A stretch of 64,000 nucleotides of DNA, from the NCBI GenBank assembly GCA_020726505.1, contig JAHLEZ010000012.1:2232001-2296000 (forward strand). The letters run 5' to 3'. Below are positions 36,081 through 48,351 of this stretch, in pieces. Both the position numbers and the translations under genes were made by a program. This stretch comes from Leptodontidium sp. MPI-SDFR-AT-0119. Its lineage: Eukaryota; Ascomycota; Leotiomycetes; Helotiales; Leptodontidiaceae. How positions within the stretch are numbered: position 1 is the stretch's first letter; each line of letters opens with the position of its first letter. Below the pieces are notes generated by a model. The model made no database searches and had not been told where the DNA came from. It was given only the letters and a program-made list of their open reading frames with translations.

Positions 36081-36599
36081 TAATATCTTCTCGGAACCCC
36101 CGTGTATAAGAAGTATTAGACTAAAACGGCTATAAGCTTGATAAGGTCCTTGACAAGTTACTGTCTTTATAAGAATTGCCTAGTAACCTTACGTTAAGGG
36201 AAATAATAGTGCTTATTGACCCTCTTAAAGCTTTCTGAACGCCCGGTGGTGTAATTGATCGACAGATGTAAAGGGAGTATATTATTAACGTTAAAGCTAT
36301 TACCTTTAAAGACGACTACAGCCTTAATAGGGAAGAGGTTATTATATTATAGAGACTATTACTTAATTCTTTATGTACTTTCCTGAAGTCTACGTTATAC
36401 GTAGATTAATTAGGGGGGTACCCCTTAATAAAGTAAAGTAATATCGAAATAAAGAAGGCCTGTGGTTAGCTCACGGGGAGAATAGAATAGAAGAGGAGGG
36501 TCTAAGTATACTTTAAGATCCCTAGGAATCTTCTTGTTTTGAAATTTCAAGCTTATTAGTAGTAGTTCCGGAATAGTGTCTTTATAATATAAGAGTCAA

Positions 36600-39500
36600 T
36601 GATTAAGAAGTCAGTAGTATAGTTATTACTTAGCGCTATCTTATTGTTTAGGCCGGTCTTAGTACTCCTCTTTAGTATACTATTAGTGTATAGAGACTTA
36701 GTATTAGAACTTCTTCGCTTAATGCCTTTTACGTCACTTAGAACGATACGGCGAAGTGCTCGATTAATAAGAAACACTAGCTTGTGTATTAAGATAAAGG
36801 CTATGAGCGGCTCCACGGAAATAAGTAACTCGTTTTACTCGCTAGCGCCGAAGGTAGTAGTTACAATGCCTGGCCGCTTTAAGGTTAGTAATATTAGGGC
36901 TACACTTGACACGGGGGCTAAAGTTAGTTATATGACTCTTAAAGTAGCTAACTTCTTGGAACTGCTTATAACGAGAAGTTAAACGATGGCCTTAAAGACG
37001 ATTATTAGTATGAAGTCTTATTTCGTCGGATTTATTAATAATATTACTGTTACTATAGACAACTACGCGATTAATAATTGGTTTTATATTATAGATAGTC
37101 CCGGAGTTAAGGTTATCTTTGGTTTTCTGTTCTTTTGTAAAGCTAGAGTCACTTTCTATTACTTAAGAGATTACGACGGAGGCATTGTGCTCGCTTCTTT
37201 ATGGGATTAGCGCTCTAGTCTTATTATTATAGTTAGGACTAACGATGTTACTAAGGAAGCGAAGGATACTAAGGCATTACGTGGAGAGAATAGAGTAGGG
37301 CTAATTTACTTTAAAGATTTAGAATCCGAAATTAGTTATAAAGAGGAAGACTTCTCGGGAAACGATTAACTGGCTATTACTTGAGCGCTACAGTTAGTAT
37401 ACTTAAATGCTCGGATATCCTGATATTGACAGAACTAAAAGAAGGACTTTTTGAAGGAGGAGACAGTTAACTTTATCGTCCTCGCCTCTTATTACGAGAC
37501 TGGGAACCTGCGAGCCTTAAGGGGATAGCGTATATTAAGTATATAGAGAGAGAATTCTATATATTAAAATTAGTGATTAGAGACTTTCTACTTAGAGTAC
37601 TCCTTGACTCGTACCGAGAGGAACCCCTAGTCTCTAAGCCCTTGTTTAGGAGAGTATTTAACGACGATTCCTTGTCTTTAGCTAGTTTAACGTTTAAATA
37701 GATTACTGACTACGACGAGCTCCCGATTAAGTCACCGTTCTAAGAAACGTAGAATACGGTAGCGCGAGTAGGAGTTATATATAAGTCAAAGGCCAAGAAG
37801 GTCCTGCCCGTTGATTTGGCTGACTCGAAAGGCGACCCCCTTAGTGGGAGGGAGGACTAGTACGAGCGTGCACGAGAACGAGGAACTCCCTAAGATTATG
37901 TCGAAAAGTATCGAGAACACTTATTACTACGCTTCGTTAATATACTCTGAAACTCAAGACTTACCTTAGAAAGGCTAGTTAAATTAGACGTGGGTAGCTT
38001 ATTGTGGCCAGAAGAGAGAGCCTTATTCGACGAAATAATAGTTAATTAAGAAGGAGTTATAACTTTTAACTAGCTTAAGTGTAGTAAATTTCATAAAGAT
38101 GTCTCCCCTCCTGTTATTATTAAGACTATTGAACATACGGCTTAATAAGCTCCTAACTTTCCTTTGCCGCGGGCACTTGTTCCGGAGGTTATTAAGATAA
38201 TATAAGAAAGACTCGACAAAGGAGTCTTAGAGTACTCTGAGGGGCCTTACCGCAACACTTAGTTCTTAGTTCAAAAGAAGGAGTCAGGGAAATATAGATT
38301 GATTAACTCGGCTATTATATTGAATACTGTCACCCGCAAAGACGCTAACCTCCCGCTATTTGTCAATGAGTTTTCTAAAGAGTTTATTAGTTGCTATATT
38401 ATAAGTCTCGTTGACTTGTATTCCGAGTACGATTAATAAGTACTTTATTAGTCTAATAGAGATATGACTACTTTTTATGTTCCTTACATTAGACTAGTCC
38501 GAAATACGACACTTTTATAAGGCGCTACTAATTCTATTACACAATTTGTCTAAACGATTATACGTATCTTAAAGAAGCTAGTCTTAGTAGTTGCGATACT
38601 ATTCTTGGACGACATCGGTGTTAAAGGCCCGTACATAGACTATAATCAAGTTGAAGCCTTACTAGGGATTAGGAAGTTTGTTTTAGAGTATATTAAGAAC
38701 CTCGATATAACTCTTAAACACTTAGAGCGTGTTAAAGCTACGATTGGACTTAAGTCACAATTTTGTCTTAATGGCATAGACATTGTAGGGTACGCCTGTA
38801 ACTCCGGAGGGAGAGAACTATCTACGAGACACCTCGTTAAAATCAAGAACTAGCGGGAACTAACGAATCTCACTAAAGTCAAGGCATTCTTAAGACTTAT
38901 TATTTACTTTCGAATTTAGATTAAGAACTTTCGCTTAATCGCTGAACCCTTGTACGTACTTTCACGGAAAGGGGTTAAGTTTTACTAAGAACTTGATTTA
39001 TAAGGTAAGGTTATAACTGAACTGTAGGACGCTTTATACTTATCCCTAGTCTTATGTCGAATAAACTATGAAAAGGGAGCTAGTGAAATTGTAGTTGGAG
39101 TTGACTCTAGCGGAACTGGCTGGGGCGGCTTCCTTGGCTAAAGGGAGCTGACTTTAAATAAAATACGCCTAGTAAAGTACGAGAGTGGGTTCTAAAGTAA
39201 GACCGAAGCTAAATATGATGCCACTAAGAGAGAGTGTAAAGGTATGTTTCACATCTTAAAGAAACTAAAGATTTGGCTTATTAGAGTGCACTTCGTTATA
39301 GAGACAGATACTAATATACTTATTACATAACTAAACGGAGTAACTCACGATTACCTTAACGCGATATTAACTAAATAACTCGCTTAAATACGACTCTTCG
39401 ACTTTAAGGTTTAATACGTCTAAGGAACGACATATATAGTGGCAGACTAATTGTCTCGGAAACTTAGGCACCCTGAAGATTCCCTAGAAGAAAGTAATAT

Positions 39501-41200
39501 TGACGAAGACTAGATTCTCTCTGAACTTAAAACTTACGAGATTTGTCTTATTAGTACTATAAGTAAAGAGGAGACTAGTAATTCGGAATTAGACGGCGTA
39601 TTAACGGACCTAGAACTTTAGAGACGGAATGGAATCTTTTAAGATATAAAATCTGTAGTTTAGAGACTTCGCGATAAGGGGGAACTTACTTCTTTTAGTA
39701 GTTCTAAGTCCTCTTCTAACGAAGGAGGCTTACTTATTATAATGAGTAAGTACGGGGAACGGTACTAAGAGATAGCTCAGTACTTAACGACACTTAAGAC
39801 TCTGAAGTTAATAAATTAGAAATAGTTCTGAGTATTTAAGTGTGAAGTACTAAATTACGGCGTATATAGTCGTAAGATCTAGAGGTTGCCGTCAAAAGGG
39901 GCTCTAGTTAAGCTCGTTATTAATATAGTAAGAGAGAAAGAGGTAATACTTAGGAGTTACTATAATAACTCGGGCTATAAAGGACGGGAAAGTACGTACT
40001 ACTGAATCTTTACTTAATACTTCTGGAAAGGCCTATATATAGACTGTATGAATTATGTTTAGATATACTAGGATTACTAACTCTGATTATTTAAACGCTA
40101 AGAGGAACCCCTTTACTTAATAGTATTAAATAACTTAATAGAGAAATAGGCGCTTAATATTATATTTATGCCGGTAAAACGCGGAAAGAAGTATCTAGTA
40201 GTTACTAGAGACGACATAAGTGGTTGGGTTGAGGCAAGAGCCCTTATTAGTAGAGAAGCTAAAGGAGTAACTGACTTTATTTAGTAAGATATTATTTGCC
40301 GGCACAGACTGTTTTGGAGGCTTATTGTTGATAGTAAAACTGAGAACATGGGAGAAGTTATAGATTTGCTTAATAGAATGGAAGTCAACTAGATTTAAAT
40401 CTTAATATATAATACTAAAGTAAATAAGATGATTAAGAGAGGATATGGCCTAATTAAAAATGCGCTTTCTAAAATGGGCGGACGTTAGCTTAACAACCTT
40501 TTAGTAGTGTTATTTATAGACCGTACTATAGTACATCGCCTTACGGGGTATACTCCTTTTTATATAGTTTACGGGAGAGAAGCTATCTTGCCTATTAAGA
40601 CAACAAACTTGACCTAGAGATTATTATTTACTAAAGAGATCAGGGACCGCTCTAAGCTCTTAGAACTCCGCGCTCTCTAGTTTCAAATGTGACAGGAACA
40701 CATCGACGAAGTTATACTTATAAAGACCCGTCGCCGTTAAGAAAGTAAAGAAGTATTTAATTTAAAATATAATATCTACAAACGGCTATTTGTCAAGGGA
40801 GACTTAGTCTTGTGTTGGGACTCTATTAAAGAGAGGGATATGTCCACTAACTGTGCTCTCGATTTCAGATGGCTTAGACTTTACGAGATTTATAAAGTCT
40901 ATATAAAGAAAGGGTACTATAAACTTAAAGAGCTAAGCCTAGATAGCCCCTGACTTCGCCGGACTTTTACTAAGAATAAGCTTAAGCTCTTTTACAAGAG
41001 GCACGACTTTATTTATAACAATAGCGACGATAATAGATAACTTAATAAAGAATTAGACGACAACCTCACGCCTAACTATGAACTTAACATTAATATGCAC
41101 GACCTTAGCGACCCTGAGTTCCTAGAGAACCTTGAGATTCCGACGATATAGCGTGTTTAGGATAATAAGATAGTGATTAAAGTCCTTAAGCTATCTTAAT
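36600..41200 (+). pseudogene. Decayed pol of element B: protease, RT, RNase H, integrase
   Basis: An aspartic protease is visible in an open stretch at 36644-36982 (IRATLDTGAKVSYMT). RT follows, with FLDDIGVKGP from about 38602, whose Asp-Asp pair is intact, and NLDITLKHLERVKATIG downstream. RNase H text lies near 39090-39480 (VVGVDSSGTGWGGFLG, then YIVAD and LSRKL). Integrase text lies near 39900-40700 (GWVEARALISREAKGVTDFI and GYTPFYIVYGREAILPI). The end near 41199 resembles the integrase C-terminal region of gypsy-like elements (FTKNKLKLFYKRHDF). The MDDIGVKGP-type RT differs from that of element A, so A and B belong to different lineages. Confidence 0.85.
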
Positions 41201-41291
41201 AATAGCGCAGTAAGTATCGAGTAGTGTCTAACTCGGAATAAATATGCTTTAGTGTTAGGGAATTAATACGAGGACGCACCTCTGATATTTA

Positions 41292-41304
41292 AAGAGGGGG
41301 ACGA
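41292..41304 (+). repeat. Internal copy of the element B polypurine tract
   Basis: AAGAGGGGGACGA here is identical over 13 bases to the tract at 44433-44445 just before the 3' LTR. It sits about 90 bases after the end of the pol frame. It could be a central polypurine tract or a relic of a former element end. Confidence 0.65.
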
Positions 41305-44300
41305 TATACTATCGCACATTAAAATGATCACTAAGACGACTTTATATTATTAAAAACCACGATTTAAGACACCTTAGCACTATAATAAACACGAAGAAGA
41401 GCCTATATAGCCCTGAATAAGTCAGAGAGAACATTAGCCCCGCGCTATAAGAACACTTATCTCTTAGAGTAAAGCTCAATAAGAAACTAGCGCCCTTATA
41501 AATTACTTGCCGCATGTGAATATATAATAGGTTTAAAACGAGACTGCTATTATTAAGCCGGCGATATTCTAGGCGGCAAAAAGTAACTTCGTTTAAATAG
41601 GCTAATTATTGGGCTTAATCCGTAGGACTAGATTTTAAAACGGCAGGTTAAACTTGTGGCTTAAGCTAGAAATTCGAGTCTAACGTGTTAGACACCCTAA
41701 AGAATACAGACGTAATATACTTAGGCGCTAACTCTTGGCAATTAATAAAAAGAAAGGAAATAATGAAGTAAGTCTATTGTTTTTAGGGACAAAGTCAATA
41801 CTTATAGAGCTATTAACTTAACTGTAGCGCACAGCGATTTATAAAGGACGACACTAAGAGCACTATTAATAAACTAGCCTTGAATTAGTAAGTAAATTAC
41901 ACGATTTATGTAAGGTAAGTAGAAGTCTAGGAAATCTCCTAGCGAAGAGTTAATAATACGCTTAGAATTAGAGCCGTGCTCTTTAAAACCTTAAGTCAAT
42001 AACTATAATATAGTTAACGCTAACCTTACCTCACGTGTTAGAGATTTAAGTATGTTATCAGCCGACGACCCTTAACTGGTGAACCTTTTAGGGATCGAGT
42101 ATTAGTCGACTACCCCTAATTAGCTCTGTCTAAAGTCTCTCGCCTACTAAGTTAGGGCCCCTTTTATATATACGTCGATACCTCTTAGTCCCTTCCCGTC
42201 AGAAAGTCTGAAAGAATAAAGACTTCTCTTGCCGTTTACTAGTGCTAGTAAATAAGAGGTAATATACTTCGCACTTAGAGTGTTAGTAGGAGACTATAAG
42301 TTATGGACAACTTTTAAATATAATATAATAACTCTGCGACTATGATAGACCTATAAGCAGGAGTGCCGCTATTCTAGGCTCGTATTAATATTACTGAAGT
42401 AATGAAGACTTTATACCCTTGACCTTTAGCTAAGTTTAGTAATAAGTACTAGTAACTAATTAAGGCTAAGGGTGCGACCTTAGGTGTTCTTATAGATGTT
42501 TCGTTACCGCCTATTATATTATTCTGAGAGGTGTCGTTAAGTAGAACGGATAGGAACAAAGCTAATAACTTATAAAGTAACTGGTTAGGAGTTAAATTTA
42601 ACTTCGACCTTAAGATTAACAAGTTCTTTAACTCTTATTAAAGAACCGAAGTAATTAAGAGACCTCAACTATGACTGAACTACTATTCCGAGAAGATCTC
42701 TAGTTAACGGGACCTTATAGTATATTATCTTATGCTTAGCTACTATTAGCCTAATAGTATTTGAGTTAATTAGACTCTTTTGTTTATCCCTAGAAAGCTC
42801 AGCTGTTTTAAAGACCCTCTGTTAACTTTAATAACAGGAGGTGACTTACTTGTCAAGGGGAGAAGGGGCTATTTCTATTACATCGAGAACTAAGAACCTA
42901 TTGTAGCCTCTTAACCTTACTCGACGCATTACGACTATTAGTTTGCCTACTCCTCCTGGCTTCTTGTTATAAACCTTCAAAATTGGCGGATTTAGCCTCT
43001 ACCTTATTTAATTAACTAATTAATAAGAGACTGGCGGAATAATACTACTTATCTTTAGTAGTGTGACTTGCGTAAGTGTAATAAGAGCGTGTCTGTAGAA
43101 GGACCCGAAAGCTACTTAGTGACTTATTACTAAGGGAAGATTAGTACGGCGCGACACGCACGTTCTTAGCCTAAGGGGTGGAGTTTAATGTAAGTAGTCG
43201 CATAAGGTGGCCTTAATTCCTATTAGTTTACGAACTTAAAGAAGACAAATAGTATTATTTCCTTGACTTATAGAGAGAATATAAGTACTAGCGCTGCGAA
43301 GAGGTTAGACAATTTAATACTTAACTAAATGACGTCAAGGTAAAGTTTTGGAGTTCACTTTAGTTACTTCTTAAAACACGAGTTAAGGATTAAAGACTGT
43401 GGCGGTACTTTAAATCGCCGCAAGAAAGGTGTTAATATAATCTGTGAATAGCTAGTCAAGTATAAGAGGAAGAGATAAGAGTATAACTCACGAAATTAAG
43501 GCGCGTTAAGACCTTTATAGTATTAACCTTTAGTGTTAAAGCTAAGAGCGTTTAGGCTGAGATAAAGCGAACTAATTCTAATAGCACCTCTGAGGTAGCT
43601 GACAATAAAGGACTCTTTTTAAAAGTCTACGACGAGTTAATAGAGCTTAGAATAGTATTATAGAAGGTCAACTTATAGCGTTAAGGCGACTTAGTTTTAT
43701 ACTGAAGTTATTGTTTAGAGATCGAGGCACAGAGAGCTAAGGAGAGACTACGTATAAGTCAACGCAAGTGTTATATTGAAGTTGTTACTCGACAGGAAGA
43801 AAAGTAAGTAAGAAAGGCTCTTGATTACGTCACCTCTATGACTAGGTAACAGCGAAGTTAAAGGTATTGAGCTTTAATAGCGCGTTAGAGTTAATAGTGA
43901 AGGCTAAGGTTGTTACTCTAAAAGGTACTAAATAGCGTGAAGTTAGCAGCAGAGAGACTTCTGAGGATATTAGAGTTATAGTAGCTGAAGTCTTCTTTAA
44001 ATAGAAGGAGATCTTGCCTTAGTAATGTAAGGAAGTGTGATAGTAAAGTCGATCTTAGTATGAGTTTAGCGGGGAAGTTTGTTTTCTTTAGAAAATTAAA
44101 GTGAAAAAAGGTGTAAGAGGTGTTATTTAATTAATAAGAGAAGGAGTAAAGAAGTTGAAGTATATTAAGGTGCTCTATAGAAGGAATAGTGTTAAAGAGA
44201 AGTAGTTGTATTTGGAGAGTTAAAGTTAGAGAGTTAGTGGGGGAGAGTTAACTTTATAAAGGTAAGCTGGCGGCGTTAAGCGAGGCGATTGTTTACTTCC

Positions 44301-44432
44301 AAAGGTGACAGGTTAACTGTCACGGGACTTCTTCTTTACTAGGCTTCCTGCTGACAACGTTGATTTATAGAGCTTTTGATTAGTGGAGTGTTTCTCTTAT
44401 ATTAAGTCGCTCGAGGGCGAGTATGATTTTTG
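41305..44432 (+). other. Unassigned 3' module of element B
   Basis: Three kilobases between the two polypurine tract copies contain no retroelement domain I can name. A plus-strand frame stays readable in parts despite stops, for example near 42380-42560 (LIKAKGATLGVLIDVSLPP) and 43590-43660 (NSTSEVADNKGLFLKVYDEL). This suggests one or more decayed extra ORFs. Stop density and TA richness match the rest of the element. Confidence 0.5.
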
Positions 44433-44446
44433 AAGAGGGGGACGAA

Positions 44447-44731
44447 TGTAGTGGGGAAGGCTCTAATAGCTCCTTTGTCACTTGACTAGATAGGCTCTTT
44501 CTATATAAAAGGGTTTATTACTTGAAAACAACTTAACAACTAAGAACTTTTCATAGATATTATCTAATACACTTTTTTTCTCCTCCCCTCCCTCGACTTG
44601 TCATACTCTTTAAATATATATTATCTTTAGATTTGATTAATCCGCGATTTCCTACACTTAGAGTCTCCCCTTGTACCTCACTACATGCTACCCTCTTGTT
44701 ATATGGTTTATTAGGCTTTTTCCCTCCCACA
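44447..44731 (+). repeat. 3' LTR of element B
   Basis: 285 bp from TGTAGTGGGGAAGGCTC to CCCTCCCACA. It aligns end to end with 32663-32947 and differs mostly by transitions. It is followed by GTAT. Confidence 0.9.
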
Positions 44732-44889
44732 GTATTATACTCTTTAACGTTATATACCTTTCTACTTTTACTTATAAGGTTTTATAGTTTTAAGGGTACA
44801 TTTAAAGTCATAATTTAAACGGTAATATTTAAGGAAAAAGAGAGTTATATTAATTAGTTATATTATAAACCCTTTACTAGTTACCTTCG

Positions 44890-45920
44890 CCGGCTAAGTG
44901 CTAGTACTTTACTAAAGATTCGCTCGTTAAAAGAACTTTAGTAGGAAACTTAGAAAATTAAAGAATCAAAGTTTATTTCGTAAAGTAATAGGGCCCTTAG
45001 CCTCCGTAGTAGTAGTGGCTTTAGTTACTAGAACTTTATTATTAGACTTAGGCGTAGACTTAGGAGTAGCGGAGTAGATTTATTGAAGATCCTTCGCCGG
45101 AGGTTAGTAAGTAATTTACTAGCGAATACTGTAGTGTACTTATAAATCGAAGTCCCGTAACTTTAGTAATTAATCGCTCGTTAATATCTGTTAAAGTAGT
45201 AAAACCCTCCTTTAAGGTAGTTAGTACGCCAGAGTGTAGCTAGTTAATGGCTGACGAAAGGCTAGCGCTTAGTTCTTTTATAAATAAGACTACTAGCTTT
45301 TATAAAGACTTTAAGGCTTTAGTATTAGTAACTTTATTAACGTGTGTGTTATAGCGCTTATTAAAGTCGAACGTAGCTTAAGTAATATCGAGGTCAGCTT
45401 AAGAGATCTGATTCTTATAGAATCTGGTGGTAGCTTTCTTTAGTCGAGTAAGGGACTCTTTTAGTCTCGCTAAGACCTCGCCGGTTATTAACTTGTGTCT
45501 CGCCGGCTAAAAGAAAATTTAACTTACGGGCTTATAAGACTTCGCCTTTCGGCAGTAATTGACATACTTCTTAGTAATTAAGGTAATGTTAGTAGAACAT
45601 ATAAGGTCAGGAAACTGCGAGATTTCGCCGGCGTAACGTAGGCAAGGGACATCGCGGGTATCGAGGTAGTTAATTTTATTACGTCTACTTGACTTAATAT
45701 AGGTATCCTTAAAGCTATTAAGTAAGGAACGCTCGATTCAGACGTTATCTTCGTTCTCTTTAACTTTATTATCGCCGTTATTATCTTTAGGGGCTCGGGC
45801 GGACCGCCGACGTTTACTTAAAGGCTTATTAACGTTGACTAGAGTAAACGATAAAGATGGAGCTCTAGTAGAACTAAAGTCTCTAGCCTTCTTACGCTTA
45901 CTAGGAATTACTAAGATCAC
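44890..45920 (-). pseudogene. Antisense ORF in the 3' part of element A
   Basis: The minus strand reads from about 45920 as a long frame with few stops. It is open for 60 codons (IPSKRKKARDFSS, PLSKRRRSARAPKDNN). It then continues past single stops with NSFKDTYIKSSRRNKINYLD, EVLARLKESLTRLKKATTRF and GVLTTLKEGFTTLTDINERL. The start is basic and the later part helical. It lies downstream of the chromodomain region and before the 3' LTR of A, opposite to gag-pol. No family was recognised. Confidence 0.45.
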
Positions 45921-46223
45921 TAGTTAAACCCTTACTAAGGGCAAGACATCTCTAAATCAGAGATAGGGGATATAACTTACTTTTAGTTATATTAACGTTA
46001 TTATTTAATCTAAAAGGTTAAGAAAGCTAAAAAGAATATATACAGAAAGTTAAGCAATAACCGTTACTAGCGTCTATTTACTTTATATTACTTCTTCCCT
46101 AAAATTCACTTTTAAGCTAAGCGTATAAGTTTAGGCTTGCTAGCGAATCGTCGAGGAAACTCCGGCTATTATCACTTTTTTACCTTTACTTCTAAGGACA
46201 GAAGTACGTAAGAGGAGAGATAT

Positions 46224-46401
46224 TATAATAGCACGTGTCTTAACGCTTACTCCCTGTATATATATGTACAGAGTAAGAAAGAGATAACCTTCCCTCCTTA
46301 GCAATTAACTTCTGTATTATATAGCATCACTAACTATTATTTAGTGCCTCTCCAGCTATTCTATTGTGTCAAAGTCACCTCAGCGTGCTAGTGATCATTA
46401 C
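46224..46401 (+). repeat. 3' LTR of element A
   Basis: 178 bp aligned with 27311-27489. The terminal TG reads TA, consistent with a G-to-A change. It ends GTGATCATTACA and is followed by CATCT. Confidence 0.9.
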
Positions 46402-46406
46402 ACATC

Positions 46407-48351
46407 TGCCTGTACCCCCTGCCCATAAAAGTCGATCTCTCCACACCATTCGTACTGTACCTTCGACGCTAGATGTTCTCAAGGGATGGCACCGAGAATG
46501 CCAGGTGAATGATGAACTCCTTGGAAGATAACAAGAGCAGCTGAGATTGCTTGGAGAGTACGATGATAGGCACTTCGCGATTTCTCGAGCGAAGGGGATG
46601 TGCTGACGACAAGAAGATGGTTTTTGCTGTTAGTGACTGAATTGCTGTCACTTAGCGGTTTACTGCGATAGAGAAGCAGTCCCTTGGCCTTTAACCAAAC
46701 GCCAGAACTTCGCTCGCCATTGCCTGGGTAACTCGTTTAGCAGCCGCGCCACAAGACCCATCATTCGATGCAATACTCCAGGTTTCCTCGTTGAAAATGG
46801 CTTCCGGATTTCTGAGCTTGGCATCCATACTTGCCATTGCTTCTAATGTCTTTTGTCTTTTTCTCTCTAATATCTCAATCATCTGGGTGGGGTGTTTTAT
46901 ACGTACAGGACAGAATACACAAGTGGCAGTGGGTGTGGTTTCGGAGAGTTGTCGTTCTTCACTATCCTTCCAAAAAGGGTACGGAGAACTTTTTTTAGGA
47001 GGAGTCTGAGGGGGGATATAAATACATCATAACAGATAACGGTGGTGAGACCACAGTACGGCAACGCAAAGATAGCTGAAAGGCTAACTCGAGCGTGGGA
47101 ATTCCACTGGGAACTTTCGATTTCCCTCGTTCTAAAACCCCCTTCTTTCACGCATGGGAGAATGAGGCTGCAGAAAAATCGCTTTACAGAGAGCAGAGCT
47201 TTCAAGATATCCGATATCGGGTTTCAGTAGAAGAAGTGCGCTATTAAATGAATTGCCACTGTAATTTTCACCTCTGACATCATGGTCGGGGGATGGCGGC
47301 AAGTCATGCTCGAGAACAGAAAGATCTATAGCTCAATACTCCGCAACAACATGTAATTCCAGTAATAAAATACAAAGAAGCACAAATCCTCACAGCATAG
47401 GTCTCCTCCCGGAGTTCTCGAAGTAGCGATTTCGGTGTCGCTTCAGAGGTCTAGCAACTTGGAATTAGATAAAACGATTACTTATATACCACCCCCCTTT
47501 CCCCGTTCTTTCTACCACTCAAGCCAGAAATTTCATCGAGTTTCAAGAATGAATGGGAAACACTGTTTTTTTTTCTTCTTTTCTTAACTGAGTTAGGTTC
47601 ATATTCACCACGAATCCTTCCCGTCCACCTCGCGAAGCTATCCGATGCCAATGAGGCAAGGGCCGTTGCCATTCCGAGCTTAAGGCGATCTAAAGAGTAT
47701 AAAAGAGGTGATAGGAACGAGAGAGCGGATCCTGGGGTTGAGCCTGGGGTCGAGCCTACCTGGATTGAAAAGACGCACCCCAACGCTTGAGCCCCTAAAT
47801 AGATGGCACCGGGAGTGCCAAGGTATCAACAATCAACTCCTTTTGAGACAGCAAGAGCTGTTGTTGTTGCGAGGAGAATATGACGATGGGAAGTGTGCTA
47901 GTTACGAGCGAGGAGCTTTGACTGAGGTAGGTAGGGAAGGAGAAAAGGGGAGGAAATTAGGTAAGTGACAATAAAATGATAGATGATAGCAATTAGACTA
48001 AGTGGGTGTTGTATACAAATGCAAGAAGTTGTCTTTCTGTGTAGTGGCCAAGGCGGGTCAGTTTATGGTAGTGGTGGGCGGCTATTGCTCGCGAAAGAAA
48101 GTGGGCGCTACACCACAGCACTGCGCTGCACTGCTTTCCCAATAATATGGTCTAGTTGCGACCTCGGGCGGTATGTATTTTGAAAGACGTGATGCTTGAA
48201 GACTTTATACTGCTTTCACTCACTAGTCTCGATCGCTTGAAGAATCGGCTCGATTCGCGAGGGTATTCTGAAAGATGAGGTACTTGGATTTCTCGCCCTC
48301 TCCATGAAGGAATCGCACTTGATTTAAACAATAAACATTATATCTATCTAT
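46407..48351. other. Intergenic region with a duplicated coding-like fragment
   Basis: Two related stretches are present on the + strand. At about 46465-46606 the frame reads TLDVLKGWHRECQVNDELLG, then a stop, then LGEYDD. At about 47708-47968 an open frame carries WHRECQGINNQLLLRQQ and GEYDDG. They are 1.3 kb apart and match no family I know. A 63-codon minus-strand frame (46882-46691, MIEILERKRQKTLEAMASMD) might be a small gene but has no supporting evidence. Nothing else was recognised. Confidence 0.45.

Larger units (their letters stand above)
32663..44731 (+). mobile_element. Inner LTR retrotransposon B, 12.07 kb, nested in element A
   Basis: Two 285-bp LTRs (32663-32947 and 44447-44731) bound the element. 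GTAT occurs immediately outside both ends (32659-32662 and 44732-44735), giving a 4-bp target duplication. The purine tract AAGAGGGGGACGA (44433-44445) before the 3' LTR sets + orientation. Inside are gag, aspartic protease, RT with LDDIGVKGP, RNase H, integrase, and an extra 3.1-kb section before the 3' LTR. Stops of the RIP type are frequent, but the protease and part of the RT remain as open stretches. It is younger than A, because it interrupts it. Confidence 0.92.
27311..46401 (+). mobile_element. Outer LTR retrotransposon A (Ty3/gypsy chromovirus), split by element B
   Basis: Long terminal repeats of 179 and 178 bp (27311-27489 and 46224-46401) start TGTAAT/TATAAT and end ATTACA. They are flanked by CATCT on both sides (27306-27310 and 46402-46406), a 5-bp target duplication marking one insertion event. 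The purine tract just before the 3' LTR (AAGAGGAGAGATAT) sets the + orientation. Removing inner element B and its 4-bp duplication leaves about 7.0 kb, a normal gypsy size. Gag, protease, RT, RNase H, integrase and a chromodomain follow in order on the + strand, all broken by stops of the TAG/TAA kind expected from RIP. This element is dead. Confidence 0.93.

Noticed and set aside
27490..46223. Possible host genes among the few open frames in the 19-kb AT-rich block
   Set aside because: The open frames at 36644, 36986 and 38605 fall in the protease/RT frame region of element B. Others are noise in RIP-altered sequence.
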